The notes under the pieces were generated by a model that made no database searches, was not told the DNA's origin, and saw only the letters and a list, made by a program, of their open reading frames with translations. Positions 42,227 through 54,656 of a stretch of 64,000 nucleotides of DNA are shown here, in pieces (the stretch's first letter is position 1; every line of letters begins with the position of its first letter). Origin of the DNA: Anaeromyces robustus (lineage: Eukaryota > Neocallimastigomycota > Neocallimastigomycetes > Neocallimastigales > Neocallimastigaceae); assembly GCA_002104895.1 (NCBI GenBank), contig MCFG01000079.1, positions 77,501 to 141,500 on the forward strand, in the 5' to 3' direction. The translations under genes were made by a program, and so were the position numbers.

Positions 42227-44675
42227 TTTATTACTATTACTATTATTATTATTTTAAATTTTATATATATTCAATATTTATTATTTTATTTAAATAATAA
42301 AATATTGAATTGAAAAAAAAAAAAAATAAAAATAAAAAAAAAAAAACAAACTTACTATTAATAATATCTATATTATAAATTCCAGGTTTAAGATCTGTTT
42401 CTGTATTTTTTGAATAAAGTTTTCTAAAGTTTGGTAAACCTGCAGTTCTCATCCATACTTGGAAATGTTCCCAATTTTTTAAATCTGGGAAATTGGTTGC
42501 ATTATAACCATTTTGATATTCTGGGAAACTAATACTCCAATTTGGTGGTGGTATTACATTACTAAGATCATTTCCATAAAACTTTAAGAAATCATTTCTA
42601 GTACCATATTTATCAGCATCTGATGGCCATGCAATATCTTTTTCTGTTAATGGATAGGTTTCAGTTGATGTTTCATTATTATTACCACTTGTAACTTTAA
42701 CTAATTTATTGTCGAAAACATCTATTATATTTAAATTTATATTTATATTTATATTTATATTTATATTTATATTTATATAAATATTTTTAATATATGATAT
42801 TAAATATTTATGAAGTATTAGTAATTAAAAAAAAAGTATAAATTAATTAATGTAAAAAATTTCTTTATTTTATTATTATTTTTTAATTTTTAAAAAAAAA
42901 ATTTTATATATCCTTTTATATATCTATTTATCAATATACATATATATAAATATCTATTTATATATAATTACCTGTAAACATAGAATTAGCAATTAAACCA
43001 CATGGGAAATATTGTTTACCGTCTTTTACTTTAAAAGGATCACAATTAGAATCTAATTTTTCAAGTTTTTTACCTTTAAGGAGTTGTTCTGAGTCATAAC
43101 TCTTTACATAACTTCTATGATTTTGGAAGAAAGAAGTAAGACGATAGTAGAAAAATACAGGTTTTTTAAATGTTTCTTTAATTTCAAATTGAACTGTACA
43201 AATTTCTTGAGTTTTATCATACTTCCATTTTACATTTTCATAATTTGGTACTGGAGTAAAAGTCGTTGATGTTTTATTACATTCAGTGTATTCAAATGTA
43301 AATTCATTAACCTATATAAAGAATAAAAAAAATAAAAAAAAATTATTAGAAAAAAATATTTTTTATTTTTTTGTATTTTTTGATTTAGTTAGTATCATAC
43401 TAATAAAAAAAATTATAATAATCTGTATTATTAAAATATATAGATTTTAATTAAATAATTATCATTTCATTTATTTCTCAAATTTTTTTTTTTTGTTTTT
43501 AATATTTAAAAATTTTTTATTTGTTAAAAATAATAATAATATTTTAATAATATTTATATTTATATATATGCTCATTTATTTATCTGTATGTTTACTTGTT
43601 TTGTATTTATATATTTTCATATGATAATTGAATTAATATTCTTTTAAATTGTGACGTGATGTTTTATATAGTATTTTATTGTATATAAATATAAATATAT
43701 ACTTTGTATAGTGTAAAATATAAAATTTTTATTTAAATAAAATAAAAAAAAAAAACTTTAATATTATCATTCTATTATTCTTAATTCCAAGTTTATATGA
43801 AATATATAATTCTCTTTTATAAATTTTATTATTATGAAAAATAATCTATTTCATAAATAAATGCATATTTTTTATATCTTTATTTCTAATAATTATATTC
43901 TTTTCATTGTTTTAATACTTAAATTTCAATAGTATGATAAGTTATTACATATAATAAAAAAAAAATAAGTAATAACTTATCATACTATTGAAATTTATAA
44001 TTATTAATATTTATTGTATTTATTTTGTAAAATTTAAAAAATATTTTTTCCACATTTTTTTCATATCTTTCGTTGCCTTTTTTTTTTTTTTTTTTTTTTT
44101 TTGAAGTTTTTTTTTCATCTTGAAGTTTTTTTTTCATCTTGACTTTTTTTTCATCTTGACTTTTTTTTCATCTTGACTTTTTTTTCATCTTGACTTTTTT
44201 TTTTCATCTTGACTTTTTTTTTTTTTTTTGAAGATTATTTTCATCTTGTTAAAAAAAAAACATGTTGTTATTTCAATAAATCGATAAGCTGGTTAAGCTA
44301 ATTATACCTTTTTTGCAGCAATAAATAATCCTATACCAACTGGAATAAAAGAAATTCCAATGAAGAAAAGCGTTGGCAAAACATTCTTTGGTGTTAAAAT
44401 TGGTTGCCAAGCTTTTAAACGTTGTTGTCTTATAGCGTTATCTATTATAGCGTTTTTTTTTTTTTTTTTTTTTTTTGTTTAAATGTATTATATAAATTTA
44501 TTAAATATAACAATATAATAATATAATAGTAATATAATAGTAATTAACAATAATAATAACAACAGTTATTAATTAATTAATAATAATAATAGATATATAT
44601 AATTACTCTTATATATAATAATCTTTATTTTAAATTACTTTTTGGTTTATTAGATTTTATGTTGGTGTCAGCCAT
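41749..44675 (-). CDS. CDC50: CDC50/LEM3-family P4-ATPase accessory subunit, copy B
   Basis: Five exons: 44675-44639, 44441-44308, 43311-42972, 42721-42356 and 41993-41749 (TAA), 373 aa. Exons 2 and 3 have exactly the lengths of copy A (134 and 340 bases) and all intron positions and phases are shared. The protein is the same apart from conservative changes, a shorter Ser/Thr stretch ([16 protein letters not shown]), and different ends: [12 protein letters not shown] at the start, and [16 protein letters not shown] at the C-terminus in place of [14 protein letters not shown]. The Cys pattern and both membrane helices are kept, so both copies look functional and could serve different flippases. 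Introns are recognisably related but differ in repeat length. Confidence 0.95.
42103..42240. repeat. TTA microsatellite in the last CDC50 copy B intron
   Basis: About 27 TTA units, then a second TTA block with TTACTA interruptions. The orthologous position in copy A carries only a short, interrupted TTA/TAATTA stretch, so this array expanded after duplication. Confidence 0.9.
43920..43997. repeat. Perfect 29-bp inverted repeat inside a CDC50 copy B intron
   Basis: The left arm (43920-43948) and right arm (43969-43997) are exact reverse complements around a 20-base A-rich loop. The arms contain TTCAATAGTATGATAAGTTA. Copy A has no counterpart. Confidence 0.95.
44100..44245. repeat. Degenerate TTTTTTTTCATCTTGA tandem repeat in a CDC50 copy B intron
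   Basis: About seven units of 17-21 bases ending in CATCTTGA, with varying T-run lengths, lie near the donor end of intron 2. Copy A keeps a single related CATCCTGTCGAAAAG motif at the matching place. Confidence 0.9.
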
Positions 44676-45328
44676 TTTAATTATATATTTCAATTATATA
44701 TTAATATGTTTTCTATTATACTATTCAATTATTTTTTTTTTATTATTCTTTTTAATTTGATGGCATTATGTGAGAAAAAAAAAAAGGTATATATTTTGAT
44801 ATATAGTAAATACTAATTAAATAAAGATAAAAATAAAATGATATAATGTATTTATAAAACGAAAAAAGTGTTTATATATATTAATTAATAATAAAAATTC
44901 AATATATTTTAAATGAAATTCTTTATTTCTTTTGTTTTTTTTTTTTTTTTTTTTAAATGAAAAAAAATATATATATATATATATTGTATATAATGTATAT
45001 AGCTTTTATATATAAATATTAATATGTTGATTTATATATAATTTTGAAATGGATAATAATGTATTTTAATAATATTTTTTAAAAAAAAAAAAAAAAATAA
45101 AGTTATTTTAAATTAAAAATAATATATTTATTTAAATTATGAATTTTTTAAATTATATATTTTTTTAACACCTATTTTAGTAATTTATTTAAACTTTTTT
45201 TTTTAACAATGAACAACATAGAATCACGTGAACACATATAAATTAATGATAAAAACATAAATTATTAATTCATATGATAAAGTTTTAAATTGGTTATTAA
45301 ATAGATAATAAATAATAAATAAATTGAA

Positions 45329-45359
<31 letters not shown>

Positions 45360-45631
45360 CATCAATTAAGAAGATAAAAAGATATTAAAATATCTAGTGT
45401 TACATTTTATTATTAATTCTCATTAAATGATTAAGTAAAATATATATAAAAAGTGTAAAACATAAAAATTTATATATTAAATTAATTAATAATAAATAAT
45501 AACATAATAACATAATATTATATCTAATTGTATTTAATAAAAAAATTAAATATTATTTAGTATTATATGTATGTGTGTAAATAAATATTATTTAGAATAA
45601 ATATTATTTAGTATTATATGTATACTAAATA

Positions 45632-46850
45632 ATATTTATAATCTTTATATTTATAATCTTTGTTTATTGTCTATATGTATGTTTTTTATATGTAATTAAT
45701 TGTCTTTATTAATAAATTATTTTTATTATAAATATATACATTTTTTTTATATTTTTTCATAATATTAAAGAATATAATGAAAAAAAAGATATAATTTATA
45801 ATTTTATAACATAATATTATACTATTTTTTAAAACTCGATATTATATATTATATATAAGAGTAATATAAGCCTTTATGAATAATTATAAAATTATTAATA
45901 AGTAAGCTTTTGAATAAATTTTTAAATAAATAAAAAAAAAAAAATTCATCTGTAAATAATAAAAATACGATATAAAAAAAATTTTTTATACTTAAATGAA
46001 AAAAATATATATATTTTATATTTGATATTTAATATTTTCTTTTTTTATCACTATTTTTTATATTATTATTTCTTTTTTCCTTTACATATATATATATTAA
46101 TTTTTGTATTTGTATTTATTATAATAAATGTTTTCATTATAACTTTCAAAAAAAAAACAAAATATTATTAATTTAGTTCTAAATATAACTTTAAATAAAA
46201 TTATTAAAGTTATTTTAAAAGTTTTAATAAATTTTCTTTTAATGTCGACTATTTTTTTTTTTGTTTTTTTAATATTTATTAATATATTATCATAATTATT
46301 ATATCTTTTATTTTTTAATATATATGTACAGATATTAAACATATCTATTAACAGTCAGTTAATTGGGTTTAATATTATGTCAACTTTATTAATATATTTT
46401 TATGATAAAGAGTTACAAATATTTAAATTATGTAAATTACATGCTTTTATATTCATACAATGTGGCTCATACATTATATTTAATACAATACATTTTAATA
46501 CATTTAACACATATTCTAACAATATCTGTACATTTATCATTAATATATTAAATATATAAAGATTATTTATAAATAAATAAAAAAAAAAAAAAAACAATCA
46601 TAAAGATCAAATATTAAGGTTTAAGAAAGATAATTAAAAATGAAAACTTCATTATTAACAAGATCAATAAGACTATTATAAAATTAATTAATATCTATAT
46701 ACATATATGTATAATTAAACTGTTTTTATTATAATATTAGTATATATTATAATAAAAATAATTTATAAATAAAGACAATTAATTACATATAAAAAGCATA
46801 CATCTAGACAATAATAAACAAAGATTATAAATATAAAGATTATAAATATA
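45632..46850. mobile_element. Element with about 105-bp terminal inverted repeats, non-autonomous
   Basis: The left arm (about 45632-45737) and the right arm (about 46743-46850) are reverse complements with a few mismatches. Both contain TTATATGTAATTAATTGTCT and a run of TATTTATAATCTTTG-type sequence. The core of about 1 kb has no recognisable transposase. Layout and size suggest a MITE-like or fold-back DNA element. Target-site duplications were not identified with confidence. Confidence 0.6.
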
Positions 46851-47149
46851 TTTATATCATTTATAACAATTTTAAAGAAAAAACAAAAATAATTATATTA
46901 ATGTAAAGCAGAAAATTCTTGTCCAACAAATTACCTTCAGAATTTTATATAATAATTATATATCTTTATCTTTTATTTATAGAAATTGAAAAAGATTAAT
47001 ATAAAAATTTATAATCCATAATATTATTATATAATTTGATTCGAATTTTTATACAATTTATGATTATATAAATGCAATTATTTTATAACTATAAATAAAA
47101 CTTTAACTACTAATAATATAAATTAATATTCAAAATAATAATAATATAT

Positions 47150-48000
47150 AGAACAGGAAAAAAGACATATTAAATTATAATATTATAATATTATATATCT
47201 TTATATATAAAGAATATACCAAACAGAGAAAATAAAATGATTATTGGCTTTTTATTTTAACACAAAGTTATTTTTATATGATTATTAAATATTAATATAT
47301 TATTTAATATTATTTTTAAGGTCCAATTATTATTTCTATAACTTCTTTTTTTAAAATCTATTATTATTAAATGCAATTTTTTATGTCATAAAAAAAGAAA
47401 ATGATGGACAGTTTTATTACTAATTCTATACTTTATGAATAGTAAAATATTGATACTAATAAAAATAAATATAATTTTAAAAAAAGGAAAAAAGTAATAT
47501 TAATTTATAATATAGTAATATAAAAAGAAAATACCAAAAGAGAAAAAAAAATATTTATTAGTTTTTTCTATAAATTGAAATCTATATATATGATTTTTAG
47601 AAAATCATAAATATAGATTTCTTTTTTTATTAAATTATGCTAATAATTATAATTCAAATAGTTATTTATTTATTAATTATTATTAAATGCAATTTTATAT
47701 ACATCATAAAAGAAGAAAAAATAAAATATAATATTTTTTTTATTACTAATTATAGTAAAGTTAGTGTATATATATAGAACAGGAAAAAAGAATTATTAAT
47801 TTATAAAAGTGTTATATAAAAAGAATATATCAAAAAAACAAAACAGTTTTATAACTAATTTCTAACTTAACACTAGTTTTATTTAAAATAGTATTTTCAA
47901 AACTTTCTATAAATAAAAAGTAATAATAGTAATCACAATAAAACAAAAAAGATATATAAAAATTTATATTAGTTTAAATTAGATCAAATTGTATTTAATT
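47150..48000. repeat. Diverged tandem repeat of about 300 bases
   Basis: The block beginning with (GAAC)AGGAAAAAAG starts near 47151, 47482 and 47777. Each is followed by TTAATTTATAATAT-like sequence and AAGAATATACCAAA. The motif ATTATTAAATGCAATTTT recurs near 47365 and 47677 at the same relative place. Copies are degenerate. Confidence 0.6.
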
Positions 48001-48060
48001 TCTTTTTTCTTTTTAATTTTTTTAATATAATTTTTTTTTATTTTGCTTTTTTTATATTGA

Positions 48061-48348
48061 ATATATCAATAAATAAAAAAATATAATAATAATAATAAAT
48101 AATAAATAATAATGAATAATAGTAAATAATAATAAATGATAAATAATAATGAATAATAATGAATAATAATAAATAATATTAAATAATAATAATAATAATA
48201 ATAATAAATAATATTAAATAATAATAATAATAATAATAGTAATAATAATAAATAATATTAAATAATAATAATAATAATAATAATAAATAATAATAATAAA
48301 TAATAATAAATAATAATAAATAATAATAAATAATAATAAATAATAATA

Positions 48349-48382
<34 letters not shown>

Positions 48383-48430
48383 AATAGTGAATAATAATAA
48401 AAAAAATAATGAATAATAATAATAAATAAA
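48061..48430. repeat. TAA array with AATAATAAAT higher-order units
   Basis: About 370 bases of AAT/TAA units, partly arranged as a 10-base AATAATAAAT repeat (48290-48350). Confidence 0.9.
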
Positions 48431-49062
48431 AATTATTATAAAAATTAAAATAAAAGTAATTAATAATAGTTTATTTATATATATTTAAATATGACAATTA
48501 AATGTTGACTGTATATTAATATTTGATGAAAAAAAAATATATAAATCATGTTAAAAAATATATATATATATATATTTATATATATATTATATAATTAAAT
48601 TTAATTTATTAAGTCTAAAAAAAGAGAACTTCTCATTTGTTACAATTATGCTAAGTAGACACTAATTAAGAAACAAAAAATTAGTTACACGTGGTTATCA
48701 AAATGGTTACATTTTTAATTGCATTTATTTATTGAATATAAATCTTAATATTAGTATTCAAATAAATAATACAATTTTTTAACCTATACAATAATGGATA
48801 ATAAAATAACATGATAATAAAATCAAAATTAACTTTTAATTTTGATGTTATTAATAAAATTAAATTATTAATATAATTTTAAAAATAAATTATCCAAATT
48901 AAATCTCCATTAGTAATAATATATTAGAAATTCATATATTATCATATATTATTACTTTTTAATATGGAAAAAATGTTTTTTTTTTTTTTTACTAAATCTT
49001 TTTTTTTTTATTAAAACTTTTATTATTAAAATATACATAGTCTATATATCATAGTTATAGTC

Positions 49063-49290
49063 TAAATAAAATAATTGAATATAAATTTATTATACATTTA
49101 ATATATATATTTATTAAGTGTATTTTTTTTTAGTAGTCTTAATTAACATTAAATAATAACTATAGAATTCTATTTAAATTATGATAAGCATATTTAAAAA
49201 AAGAAATGTCAATAAAAATTTAATTTAATAATCTATTTTTTTAAATATATATATTAAATGTATAATAAATTTATATTCAATTATTTTATT
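49063..49290. repeat. Inverted repeat with about 48-bp arms
   Basis: The arms at 49063-49110 and about 49243-49290 are nearly perfect reverse complements (both include AATTTATTATACATTTAA or its complement) around about 130 bases. This resembles a short fold-back element. Confidence 0.8.
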
Positions 49291-50736
49291 GATATATTAA
49301 TATTAATATTTGATTCTTATATTTATATATAATTGTGTTAAAAGTATGGAAAAAATATATATATGTATATTTTTTTATTAATTAATTTTTTATTCCATAA
49401 TTGAAAAAAATTATCCTTAAAATATTGTATTGTAATAACATCTTTTTTACTTGATCAATAAGATATATTTATAATAATAAATGTTAGAAAAAAGAATTGT
49501 AATATATATTGTACAGTCTTCTATAAAAATCTTATTTATATAGTGTTTTTTTATAACTAAAATAAATAATATATCTGTTTAATACTTAATAATATAATAA
49601 TATATAAAAGAAGAAGAATTGTATAAATAGTCACCTATCGTTTTTATATTTATTTTTGTATCGATTAATTTAATTTTATAAAAAAAAATTTAATTTTTTA
49701 TATATTAATATAGAATTCATTTTCTAAAATAATATTATTAAAGTTTTAATTTAACTTCACTATAATAATTGTATTAATTATTAATAATTTTATGGAAAAA
49801 TTATAAAAAATTTTGACTTATTTAATTTTTATATATTTTAAAGAGAATACAAAGAGAAGAGTAAAATGATGATTATAGTAATTAATAATTAATAAATGTA
49901 AATTGTATTAATAGATTAATTATAATATATATTATTGTAATATTAATATAATATATATAAAGAAAGTAATAATTAATTTGGATCGAATTTATATATATCT
50001 TTAACAATTTTTTATATAATAGTAAAGAAAAAGTCGATTAAATATAATTACTTTGATATAGTATAATACATTTAACTAAAGATTAATATATTAATTAAAA
50101 ATTATTTTATATTAAATTATTATTAAAAAAAAAAAAAATAGTATCAATAATAAGATTATATTATATATTAAAAAAAAAGTATATATATATATATAAAAGA
50201 AATTAACCGAGGATTAATTTTCATTTAGAGTTTATTAATTATATTTTTTTTTATAAAATAACATGATTTTAAATATTAATATTATTTGAGTATTTTTTAT
50301 TTTATTTTTATTTCATTAATAATGATACTTAAATTATATAGAATTTTAGAAGCTTTTTTTTTTTTTTTTTTAATGTTAAAAATTTATCCTTGATTAAAAA
50401 AGCTTAATTTACAGATTAATTTAAAATATTTTAAAACTATTTTTTAATGTAAATGAAAAAAAAAAACAAAAAATATATATATATATATATAATAAAGAGA
50501 AAAAATATATTTTTATATATTAAATAACTATATAAATATAATAGAGAAATGATTAAATATTAATAAGAGTTATAACAAAATGAAGTAATAAAATGAGTAA
50601 ATGATTATATAATATATAATAAATAAAATTAGTTACTTAATAATATTTTTTTAAAAAATAAATTCATCTATAAAAATAAATACTCCAATATATAAATTTT
50701 AATAATTAATTTTTATATATTAACCTTTTTTTTTTT

Positions 50737-50767
<31 letters not shown>

Positions 50768-51167
50768 GAAAAAAAAGAAAAAAAAGAAAGAAAATATTGT
50801 ATATATTAATTTCATTTATTTAATTATGAAGAACTAATAAAAAGCTTGAATTAAAAATATATTTTATATATTTTTAATATTCATTTTATCTTTCAAAGAA
50901 TTTTTAATTTCTGTTAATAATTTAATAATGGATAATATTGATAATATTGGATAATAATGGAAAATTAAAAAAGAAGGTTAAATTAAAAAAGGATAATATT
51001 ATAATTAATTAATTAATTAATTAATTAATATATAAAAAAATTTTTCATATATAAAAAAAAAAAAAAACTACTGAAAAAATTTCATCTTGATTAAAAATTA
51101 ATGTTAATTGAAATAAAATAACATAAACACATACATTACAAATATATAAAAAAAAGAGTTATTAAGA

Positions 51168-51352
51168 ATATATCATCTTAAAAGATATATTTATACTATT
51201 AGAATTAACTTCATATATCATCTTAAAAGAAACATTTATTAATTGGTTTTATATATCATCTTAAAAAATATAATTATATTATTTGGTTTTATATATCACT
51301 TTAAAAGAAACATTTATATTAATTGGTTTTATATCATCTTAAAAAATAATAC
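51168..51352. repeat. About 40-base tandem repeat, five copies
   Basis: ATATATCATCTTAAAAGA recurs about every 40 bases, followed by AACATTTATATTAATTGGTT in most copies. Confidence 0.85.
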
Positions 51353-51439
51353 TTAATATTATAAGAAAAATAAGTATTTATTTTATTATACGCAATTATA
51401 TAAATAGATATACAGACAGTAATAATAAAGTAAAATTAA

Positions 51440-52054
51440 TACAAAAAGTGTTATAGATATATATAAAATGTATTATATATAATATAAATATTGTATTTTT
51501 AAAAATATTTAGATGTTATAGATATATAAAGTGTATTATATATATAATATAAATATTATATTTTAAAAATATTTAGGTGTTATAGATATATATAAAATGT
51601 ATTATATATAATATAAATATTGTATTTTTAAAAATATTTAGGTGTTATAGATATATATAAAATGTATTAGATCTTAATATTTTTAAAAATACTAAACAAT
51701 ATTGTTTAGTATTTTTAAAAATATTAAGATCTATGTTATAGATATATATAAAATGTACTATATATAATATAAATATTGTATTTTTAAAAATATTAGATGT
51801 AATAACTTTATATTATATATAATTATAAGATTAATTTATCCTTTGTTTTTTCTTTTTCTTTTTTTTTTTTTTTTTTTTATTATATATAATATAAATATTG
51901 TTTAGTATTTTTAAAAATATTTAGATGTATGTTATAGATATATATAAAATGTATTATATATAATATAAATATTGTTTAGTATTTTTATAAATATTTAGAT
52001 GTAATAACTTTATATTATATATAATTATAAGATTAATTTATCCTTTTTTTTTTC

Positions 52055-52080
<26 letters not shown>
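51440..52080. repeat. Nested tandem repeats of about 64 and 200 bases
   Basis: A unit of about 64 bases (GTTATAGATATATATAAAAT at its head, ATTTTTAAAAATATTTAG at its tail) repeats four times, is interrupted by a 66-bp palindrome, and then continues. A larger block of about 140 bases, ending in GATTAATTTATCCTTT and a pyrimidine tract, is duplicated at about 51732-51870 and 51928-52075. Confidence 0.85.
51668..51733. repeat. Perfect 66-bp palindrome without spacer
   Basis: The 33-base left half (51668-51700, starting TAGATCTTAATA) is the exact reverse complement of 51701-51733. The halves consist of the ATTTTTAAAAATA tail of the surrounding tandem unit plus AGATCT. Confidence 0.95.
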
Positions 52081-52088
<8 letters not shown>

Positions 52089-52544
52089 GAGATAAAGAAA
52101 TTTTTCCACGGTTAAAAAATTAAACACTTAATATATATTTATTTGTAATGTATATTTAATATAATTAAGTATGAAAAACGAATAAAAACTTTATAAAGAT
52201 AATTTTAATTAAAAATATATGGGCTTTTAAATATATATCAAAATAAAATAATTTAAATAAATAAAAAAAAAAAAAAAAAAAAAAACATGAACAGTAATGT
52301 ATTTATGAATTTTAATATATTAATCAATTTAAAATGTTCTAATAAAAACATTTCAAAAAAGATAATTCGAATAAATAATCTAATATTAAACTTTATGTAT
52401 TATTATATAAAAGTCCAATAAAAAAAAGGAAAAAAGAAAAATAAGGTAAAAAAAAAAAGAAAAAGAAAATTATGTATAATATTTATATTATATTTAAATT
52501 AATATAATTTTTATTAATTATAATTTTTGCTTTTTTATCTTTAA

Positions 52545-52720
52545 TTAACCGATTAATAGAAAAAATAAGTAAAAAAAAAAAAAAAAAATAAAGATTATAT
52601 ATTAAGATATTTAATTAACTAATTAATAAAAAAAATAATTAAAAAAAAATAAAGATTATAATTAAAACATTGAATTAACCGATTAAAAGATAAAAGGATA
52701 AGTAAAAAAAAAAAAATAAT
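52545..52720. repeat. Degenerate repeat of about 70 bases, three copies
   Basis: Three successive blocks share TTAACCGATTAA or TTAACTAATTAA, then an AAGTAAAAAAAA or AATTAAAAAAAA run, then AATAAAGATTATA. Confidence 0.65.
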
Positions 52721-54513
52721 AAATGTTTTAATATATATATTAATAAATAATAAATAAACTAATAGAAAGATATATATAAAAAAAGATTAATTTATATTAC
52801 TAATATATATTTAATAAACTTTTTATATGATATTAAAAAGATATATGAATGTTATAAGAGAAAAAAAAAAGATTTCCAATATTAATAATATATTAAATAT
52901 ATTAAATTATCCTTATTATACCGTGAAAAAATAAGTTAAAATATTTTTTATTAATTTATATATGGTTAAAGTTATTTTAAAATCTAATTTTAATACTTAG
53001 AAAAAAAAAAGTAATTCATATAAATATTAATATATTAATCGAATTTTAAAAGTATATAATTATATTTATAAATTCATAAATTATAAAAAGATGATTATAT
53101 TTAATTGTTTTATTAATTAAATTTATTTCAAAAAAAAATATTTTATTTAAGTTTTATTTTTTTATAAAATTTTTTAGATTTTTTATTAATAAATAAAATT
53201 TGTTTTTTGACTTTTGTCATTACCAATATTTTCTTATTTTATATTTATAATTGTTATATTTAAATATAAAATTGATATATATATATTTAGTTTTATATAT
53301 TTTAAATTTAGATTTAATAATACATTTATTCATAATTAATGAATTATCCAATTAAATAAATTAATATATAATAATAACATTTTTTTTATTTTATTATATT
53401 ATTAAAGTTTTTTATTTTATTATATTATACTATTTTCAACATTTTATGTTTTCCTTTTATATATAAAAATTTTTTTATAAATTCACCATTTTCCCTTTTT
53501 TAAAACTTTTTTTTTTTTTTCTTTTTTTTTTTTTTTATTATTATTATTATTTAAAAAATAAAGTCATTTAAATAATAAATTTACAAACAAACACAATCAA
53601 TAAAAAAGTTAAAGTTAAAAAATAATATTAAAAAATATTATAATATAAAAAATAATGAAAAAATAATGAATTTTATATAATCATATTAGGAAAAAATGTA
53701 TTATATTAGATAGCTACATAGCAACAGTAATAATAATAAAAATAAAAAAAAAAAAGAAAGAAATAATTTATATAGAATAATTATATAATTATGAAATTTT
53801 AATATTTAATTAATAGAATAATAAATTTTTAATAGTTTTAGTTAAAAATATTTTATATATTTATATATTATATTTTTATAATAATATTCTATTAATATTA
53901 TATCTTATAAGATATAAAATACAGAAGAAAAAAAAAGAAACAATAATTTTATTTTTTATATATTTTAATAATATATAATATTTAAAAAAAAAAAGCAAAT
54001 CAAGAAGTTGATATAAATACTTCAATAATAATAATAATAAAATAAATAGTAAAAAGGAAAAATAACAGGATAATTTATATAATACGGGATTTGTACAGGA
54101 TAAAATATTTAATACAGGAATATTAAAAAAAAATTATATTGTAGGGATTTTATTATACCTTAATAATATTAATATTAGGCATAATATATATATTTTTTAA
54201 AAAAGGAAATAAAGAAAAAGGAAAGTTTATTATCGTAGTATTAGACATTAAAGAATTCAATAACAAAAACGAAATCAATATATAAAAAAAATAATATTTT
54301 ATTACAACTATATATATAAAAGGAAAATAATAATAATTATATATATTTTTTTTATTTATAAAAAATTTTTAATAGTATAAGAAAAAATAAAGAAAATAAA
54401 AAATTAAAAATTAAAAATAAAAAATAAAAAATAAAAAAAATAAAAAATAAAAAATAAAAAAAAAAAAAAATAAATAAAAAAAAAATAAAAATAATAAAAT
54501 AATAATAAAATAA

Positions 54514-54561
<48 letters not shown>

Positions 54562-54656
54562 AAAAAAAAAACTTAATAATTAAAATAAAATAAAATAAAA
54601 TTAATAATAATAAAATTTTAAAAATAAATAAAAAATTTTAATAAACAAAAATAAAA

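Larger units (their letters stand above)
44676..54656. other. Ten-kilobase gene desert
   Basis: No gene, tRNA or conserved domain was recognised on either strand. The region is slightly less homopolymeric than other spacers and is made of inverted repeats (45632-46850, 49063-49290, 51668-51733), degenerate repeats of about 300 bases (47150-48000), TAA arrays (48061-48430) and nested short repeats (51168-52080, 52550-52720). The last 250 bases before 54657 are an A-rich leader of the kinase gene. Confidence 0.6.

Noticed and set aside
46377-46597. Short opposing frames inside the terminal-inverted-repeat element
   Set aside because: About 60 codons each, Ile/Asn/Phe-rich, no transposase motif; too weak to call.
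48640-48710. Possible tRNA gene in a less AT-rich patch
   Set aside because: No cloverleaf, no A-box or B-box spacing and no TTCGA-type T-loop could be built.
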